DNA of 64,000 nucleotides. Source: Pseudolysinimonas_A sp041984585. GTDB taxonomy: Bacteria > Actinomycetota > Actinomycetes > Actinomycetales > Microbacteriaceae. Below the pieces are notes generated by a model. The model was not told the origin of the DNA and searched no databases. It saw nothing but the letters and a program-made list of their open reading frames with translations. The stretch spans positions 51,012 to 115,011 of the forward strand of contig JBHIXX010000002.1 in NCBI GenBank assembly GCA_041984585.1, read 5' to 3'. The translations under genes were made by a program, and so were the position numbers. How positions within the stretch are numbered: position 1 is the stretch's first letter; each line of letters opens with the position of its first letter. Shown piece by piece: positions 59,839 to 64,000 of this stretch.

Positions 59839-62610
59839 ATGGCGCGATTCACGTTCGCGAGCGGCAACCTCGGCAAGCTCCTGCGTCTTCCGCTCTACGC
59901 CCTCGGCGCTCTCGTCGCGCTGGTGGTGCCGCGCTCCGACCGCCTCTGGGTGTTCGGCTCGGGCATCGGCGTCGGCGAGGGCGCCCTGCCGCTCTACCGC
60001 GCGGCGCGGGAGCGGCTCGGCGAGCGCGTGCGCCTGGTCTGGCTGGCGTCGACGGACCGTGAACTCGCGGCCGCGCGGGCGGCGGGCCTCGACGCGGAGC
60101 CGAAGCGCGGCTGGCGGGGGTTCCGGCTCACCCTGCGCGCGCGGGTGCTCGTGGTGACCCACGGCTTCGGCGATGTGAACCGGTACGCGACCCGCGGCGG
60201 GTTCGTCGTGCAGCTGTGGCACGGCATCCCGCTGAAGCGGCTGCACCTCGACTCCCCCGCGGCGCTGCGCGTCGGCGGGCTGCCCGACCACCGGCTGGTG
60301 CGCGAGCTGGTGGCGCGGGCGCATCGCTGGGCGAGTCGCGGCTACGGGCTGTTCCCGGTGGCGTCGGAGCGGGTCGCGGCCCGCATCCGGTCGGCGTTCG
60401 CGCTCGACGCCGGCCGCGTGGTGGTGACCGGCGACCCGCGTGACGACGTGCTGCTGACGGGCTCCCCCGCGGTGCGTCGCCGCGCCGCGCGACGGCTCGT
60501 CGAGGAGGCGGCGGGCGCGCTGCCCGCCGCCGCCCGCGTGGTGCTGTTCGCCCCCACCTGGCGCGACGGGGCGCCCGACCCTGCCGCTCCGAGCGTCGCC
60601 GGCTGGACCCGAATCGCCGCCTGGCTGGAGCGCGCCGACGCGGTGCTGCTGGTGCGCAGTCATCCGCTCGGCGCCGGGGACTACGCCGCCGGACCGGCCG
60701 CGTCGGACCGCATCCGCATGCTCGGCCCCGACCGGCTGACCGAGGTGACGCCCGCGCTGCCCGCCGTCGACGTCGTCGTCACCGACTACTCGTCGATCGC
60801 GTTCGACGCGGCGATCGCCGACGCGCCGACCGTCTTCCTCGCGCCCGACGTGGAGGCCTACGCCACCCGCCGCGGGCTGTACGAGCCGTACCGCGCGTTC
60901 AGCGGCGGGCTCGACGTGGCGACCTGGGATGCGGCGCTCCCGCTGATCGACGCCGCGCTCGACCCGGCGTCGGCCGACGGCGACCGCATCCGCGCCCACG
61001 CCCGCCGGCTGCGCGACGAGCACGTCGACCCGGTGGACGGCGGCGCGACCGGGCGGGTGCTCGACGAGATCCTGCATCGCGTCGCGGGAGGGCCGGCGCC
61101 CGCGCCCGCGCCGACGCGGGCGCGCCCGCTCGCGCAGCCGGTCGCGTTCGGCGACGAGCCGGTGCTGCGCGTGCGGGTGGACGAGCGGGTGGACGCCGCC
61201 CACCTGGTCGGACCGCGCGCGCGGGTGGCCGGCGCGCTGCGGCGCGACGGCGACGGGACGATCGCCGAGTTCCCGCTGGTCGGACCGCGGTGGGGATCCC
61301 CCGGCCTGGCGCTCCCCGCGGGCGGCTACCGGCTCGTGCTCGAACGCGACGGCGTCGCGACCAGCCGGGTGCGCGCGGGGGGCGAAGAGGCGATCCGGCA
61401 TCCGCTCTTCCGCGGCGACGTGGCGGGCGAGGCGGGCGGCCTCACGCTGCGCGTCGGCGCCCCGCTCGCCGACGACGAGCTCGGAGCCCGTGCCCAGCGC
61501 CGCCTCGAGCGCGCCTACCGCCGGTCCCGCCCGCAGCCGGAGGACGCGGTGTTCCTGGAGAGCTTCTTCGGGCAGTCGGCGTCGTGCAACCCGCTGGGGA
61601 TCGACCGGGCGCTGGCCCGGAGCCACCCCGGGGTGACGCGCTACTGGAGCGTCGTCGACGGGTCGGTCGCCGTCCCGGACGGCGCCGTGCGGATCGTCGA
61701 GGGCAGCCGCGAGTGGTGGCGGGTGCGGGCCACGGCCCGGGCGCTGATCGTCAACGACTGGCTGCGCAAGCGCTACCGCCCGCGCCCGCACCAGCGGGTG
61801 CTGCAGACCTGGCACGGCACCATGCTCAAGCGGCTCGCCCTCGACCGCGCGTCGACCCAGCGGCCGGTGCGCGGGCTGCGCACCCGCATCGCCGTGCGCC
61901 GCGAGCGCGACCGCTGGGACGCCCTGCTCGCCCAGAACCCGTACAGCGCGCGGATCTTCCGGTCGGCTTACGCGGTGCGCGGGCCGATCTGGGAGGAGGG
62001 CTACCCCCGCGACGACGTGCTGACCGATCCGGATGCCGCCCGCCGCGTGCGCGACCGGCTCGCCGTGCCGGAGGGCGCGCGGGTGGTGCTCTACGCCCCC
62101 ACCTGGCGCGACGACCGGCGGGAGATGGTCGACGACCTCGACGTGGTGCGGTTCGCCGCGGAGCTGCCTGACGACCACGTCGTGCTGGTGCGCGGGCACT
62201 CCCGCACGCTGCGCTTCGGCGAGGACCTGCACGGCGTGCGCCTGCTCGACGTCTCGACCTATCCCGACATCGCCGACCTGCTCACCGTGGCCGACGTGCT
62301 CATCACCGACTACTCGTCGGTGATGTTCGACTTCGCCTCGACGGGGCGCCCGATGGTGTTCTTCACCCCCGACCTGGCGCACTACAGCGAGCAGCTGCGC
62401 GGCTTCTACTTCGACCTCATCGCCGAGGCGCCGGGACCGGTGACCCACACCCGTGACGAGCTGCGTGACGCGGTGCTGCTGTCGGCGGCCGGGCAGGCGG
62501 AGTACGCGGATCGCGCCGCCGCCTGGCGGGAGCGGTTCACCCCCCGCGACGACGGCCGCGCGGGCGAGCGCGTGGTCGCCCGGATGACGGCGGAGGGCTG
62601 GCTGGGCTAG
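59839..62610 (+). CDS. tandem two-module TagF-like glycerophosphotransferase
   Basis: 923 residues from ATG 59839 (a GTG at 59827 is possible). Two complete PF04464-type modules. Module 1 (about 1-410): QLWHGIPLKRLHLD, VVLFAPTWRDGAPD, LLVRSHPL, VVTDYSSIAFD. Module 2 (about 560-920): LQTWHGTMLKRLALD, VVLYAPTWRDDRRE, LVRGHSRTL, LITDYSSVMFDF. A linker of about 130 residues has beta-like segments. Both active sites look intact, so one protein may add two units or both prime and extend the polymer. The stop overlaps the convergent GT2 stop (CTAG). Confidence 0.87.
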   Translation: MARFTFASGNLGKLLRLPLYALGALVALVVPRSDRLWVFGSGIGVGEGALPLYRAARERLGERVRLVWLASTDRELAAARAAGLDAEPKRGWRGFRLTLRARVLVVTHGFGDVNRYATRGGFVVQLWHGIPLKRLHLDSPAALRVGGLPDHRLVRELVARAHRWASRGYGLFPVASERVAARIRSAFALDAGRVVVTGDPRDDVLLTGSPAVRRRAARRLVEEAAGALPAAARVVLFAPTWRDGAPDPAAPSVAGWTRIAAWLERADAVLLVRSHPLGAGDYAAGPAASDRIRMLGPDRLTEVTPALPAVDVVVTDYSSIAFDAAIADAPTVFLAPDVEAYATRRGLYEPYRAFSGGLDVATWDAALPLIDAALDPASADGDRIRAHARRLRDEHVDPVDGGATGRVLDEILHRVAGGPAPAPAPTRARPLAQPVAFGDEPVLRVRVDERVDAAHLVGPRARVAGALRRDGDGTIAEFPLVGPRWGSPGLALPAGGYRLVLERDGVATSRVRAGGEEAIRHPLFRGDVAGEAGGLTLRVGAPLADDELGARAQRRLERAYRRSRPQPEDAVFLESFFGQSASCNPLGIDRALARSHPGVTRYWSVVDGSVAVPDGAVRIVEGSREWWRVRATARALIVNDWLRKRYRPRPHQRVLQTWHGTMLKRLALDRASTQRPVRGLRTRIAVRRERDRWDALLAQNPYSARIFRSAYAVRGPIWEEGYPRDDVLTDPDAARRVRDRLAVPEGARVVLYAPTWRDDRREMVDDLDVVRFAAELPDDHVVLVRGHSRTLRFGEDLHGVRLLDVSTYPDIADLLTVADVLITDYSSVMFDFASTGRPMVFFTPDLAHYSEQLRGFYFDLIAEAPGPVTHTRDELRDAVLLSAAGQAEYADRAAAWRERFTPRDDGRAGERVVARMTAEGWLG

Positions 62611-63653
62611 GACTCGGTGCGCGAGGTGTCGACCACGTCGCGCGCGCCGCGCACGAGCCCGACCAGGAAGCCGGCACCCCAGCTGAGGTGCATGATCGCG
62701 AGCACCGCGGGCACCCGCATCCGCTCCCCCGCCGTTCCGGGCGTGAGCACCATCGCGGCGAGCAGCACGAGCAGGTAGAGCGCCGGCGCGAGGTGGGCGA
62801 CGGAGAGCACGAGCGACGGCCAGCCGGTGAGCACCCCGGCGGCCTGCAGCGCCCCGATCACGATCGACGCGGCGAGGGCGACGAGCAGCACGGGCGGAGC
62901 GAAGTAGCGCAGCGAGTTGCTCAGGCCGAGGCGCCGCACCAGCTCGCCGCGCCACACGCCGGTGGCGTAGAACTGGCGGGCCAGCTTGCCGGGGGTGTCC
63001 CGCGGCCAGTAGCTGACCTTGAGCCCGGGGTCGAGCCAGACCAGCTTCCCGGCGCGACGCAGCCGGTGGTTGAGCTCCCAGTCCTCCCCGCGGCGCAGTG
63101 TCTCGTCGAACAGGCCGATGTCGAGCAGCTCGTCGCGCAGCATCACGCCCATGTACGCCGACTCGGCGGGTCCGTCGCTGGCGTGCTCGGCGTGGTACGC
63201 GCCGCCGCCGAGGCCGAACCGGCTGTTGTAGGCGCGGGCGACGGCCGCCTGGAACCCGGGGCGGCCGGTCGCGACCATGATGCCGCCGAGGCTGGCGGCG
63301 CCCGTGCGCGCGAGGGCCGCGACGGCCCGGCTGGTGTACCCGGGCGCCAGCTCGGTGTGGGCGTCGACCCGCACGATGACCGGGTGCCGGGAGGCGCGGA
63401 TGGCGAGGTTCAACCCGATGGGGATGTCCATCCCGACGTTGTCGACGACGCGGATGCGCGGCTCGGCGGCCACGAGACGCTCGACGATCGCGTCGGTGCC
63501 GTCGGTGGACGGGCCGACCGCGAGCACCACCTCGACGTCGCCCGGGTAGTCCTGGGCGAGGATGCTGGCGACCGCGGCCTCGAGGTAGCCGGCCTCGTTG
63601 AGCACGGGCATGACGTACGAGACGCCGGGGGTCTCCCCGGGGTGACGCGCCAT
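62607..63653 (-). CDS. family 2 glycosyltransferase, membrane-anchored
   Basis: 348 residues. SYVMPVLNEAGYLEAAVASIL and VLAVGPSTDGTDAIV are the nucleotide-sugar-binding GT-A start; VIVRVDAHTELAPGY is the DxD-like metal site; FDETLRRGEDWELNHRLRRAG carries the catalytic ED. Three or four C-terminal membrane segments. It probably builds a sugar part of the wall polymer. GGAAGGG before the ATG is a Shine-Dalgarno sequence. Confidence 0.92.
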   Translation of the reverse strand: MARHPGETPGVSYVMPVLNEAGYLEAAVASILAQDYPGDVEVVLAVGPSTDGTDAIVERLVAAEPRIRVVDNVGMDIPIGLNLAIRASRHPVIVRVDAHTELAPGYTSRAVAALARTGAASLGGIMVATGRPGFQAAVARAYNSRFGLGGGAYHAEHASDGPAESAYMGVMLRDELLDIGLFDETLRRGEDWELNHRLRRAGKLVWLDPGLKVSYWPRDTPGKLARQFYATGVWRGELVRRLGLSNSLRYFAPPVLLVALAASIVIGALQAAGVLTGWPSLVLSVAHLAPALYLLVLLAAMVLTPGTAGERMRVPAVLAIMHLSWGAGFLVGLVRGARDVVDTSRTES

Positions 63654-63769
63654 GGTGCCCTTCCGGGCTCCGGCCGCTCGCCGGGCCCGGTCGAGCCTAT
63701 CCCCCGGGGTGGCCGGTGACGCGGCGCATCGCGGCAGCGTCGTCGACGACGCGACGCCGGATGCGGAAG

Positions 63770-63814
63770 GCGGGCGGTGACGGATCCTGGGGGGGTCGAG
63801 CCGTCACCGCCCGC
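63770..63814 (-). terminator. strong hairpin after the protease-like gene
   Basis: A perfect 14-bp stem (63770-63783 with 63801-63814) around 17 bases, starting 15 bases after the stop at 63829. The best terminator-like structure in the window. Confidence 0.65.
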
Positions 63815-63828
63815 TGCCGGCGAGGGGG

Positions 63829-64000
63829 TTAGAGATCCAGCTCGCCGAGCGTCACCTGCGCGGTGTTCGTCTCACCGTCGCGGATGTAGGTGAGTTCCAC
63901 CTCGGTCCCGGCTGCGAGGTTCCTGACCTGGGCGGTGAGGTCGACCCGGTCGGTGATCGGCACGCCGCCCACCGAGGTCACGATGTCGCCGGCCTGCAGG
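63829..64000 (-). CDS. PDZ-domain protein, probably HtrA-type serine protease (partial)
   Basis: The last 56 codons of a gene that enters from the right edge, ending in TAA. LQAGDIVTSVGGVPITDRVDL and GTEVELTYIRDG are the carboxylate-binding and following strands of a PDZ domain. In actinobacteria such C-terminal PDZ domains usually belong to trypsin-like HtrA/DegP proteases, but the protease domain is not in the window. Confidence 0.75.
   Translation of the reverse strand, partial: LQAGDIVTSVGGVPITDRVDLTAQVRNLAAGTEVELTYIRDGETNTAQVTLGELDL

Overview
The window is very GC-rich, densely coded DNA from an actinobacterium. Gene content and order (recG-coaD, smpB/ftsX/ftsE/prfB, DUF3039, rph-rdgB-murI, a split tad locus, GTG starts, four-base GTGA/ATGA overlaps) fit the family Microbacteriaceae. 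That placement is inferred from gene content only, and I do not name a genus. I see no insertion sequence, prophage, CRISPR array, rRNA or replication origin. One tRNA, tRNA-Leu(UAG), is present.

Layout. 1-4.7 kb (minus): a CofE-type F420 ligase followed by a MoxR / DUF58 / transglutaminase (TgpA-like) operon. 4.7-8.1 kb: coaD and recG (minus), rsmD (plus). 8.1-9.3 kb: a ribbon-helix-helix antitoxin, a PIN toxin and an overlapping membrane protein. 9.3-18.5 kb (minus): an LssY-C protein, smpB, an MFS pump, ftsX, ftsE, LtrA, an MFS pump and prfB. 18.5-22.6 kb: a third MFS pump, an amidohydrolase, and a divergent marR / NADP-binding pair with two matching operator-like sites. 22.6-24.2 kb (minus): pseudopilin and TadE/TadG genes. 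24.2-34.9 kb: a Ca/Na exchanger, a P-type ATPase, a K+ channel, a J-domain membrane protein, a flavin-binding protein, an unrecognised 439-aa protein, a DEDDh exonuclease, a divergent tetR / DUF385 pair, a hydrolase and a membrane protein. 35-38 kb (minus): tadA/cpaF, tadB, tadC. 38.2-44.3 kb: tRNA-Leu, DedA, a DtxR-type regulator with a problem start, a CDF exporter, rdgB, rph, murI and pncB. 44.4-48.2 kb: YitT, DUF3039 and an ABC exporter. 48.6-63.7 kb: a teichoic-acid-like wall polymer locus (nucleotidyltransferase, TagG/TagH-type exporter, two TagF-like proteins of which one has two transferase modules, and a GT2). It is interrupted at 52-58.4 kb by a small defence island: an XRE regulator, a type III restriction-modification pair and a VapBC-like toxin-antitoxin pair. 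The window closes with a PDZ domain, probably the end of an HtrA-type protease.

Two genome-wide features stand out. First, many genes have a -10-like box TANNNT ending exactly 6 bases (sometimes 7-9) before the start codon, with no Shine-Dalgarno sequence. I read these as leaderless transcripts, and the boxes help fix start codons. Second, genes within operons nearly always overlap by four bases (GTGA or ATGA), implying translational coupling.
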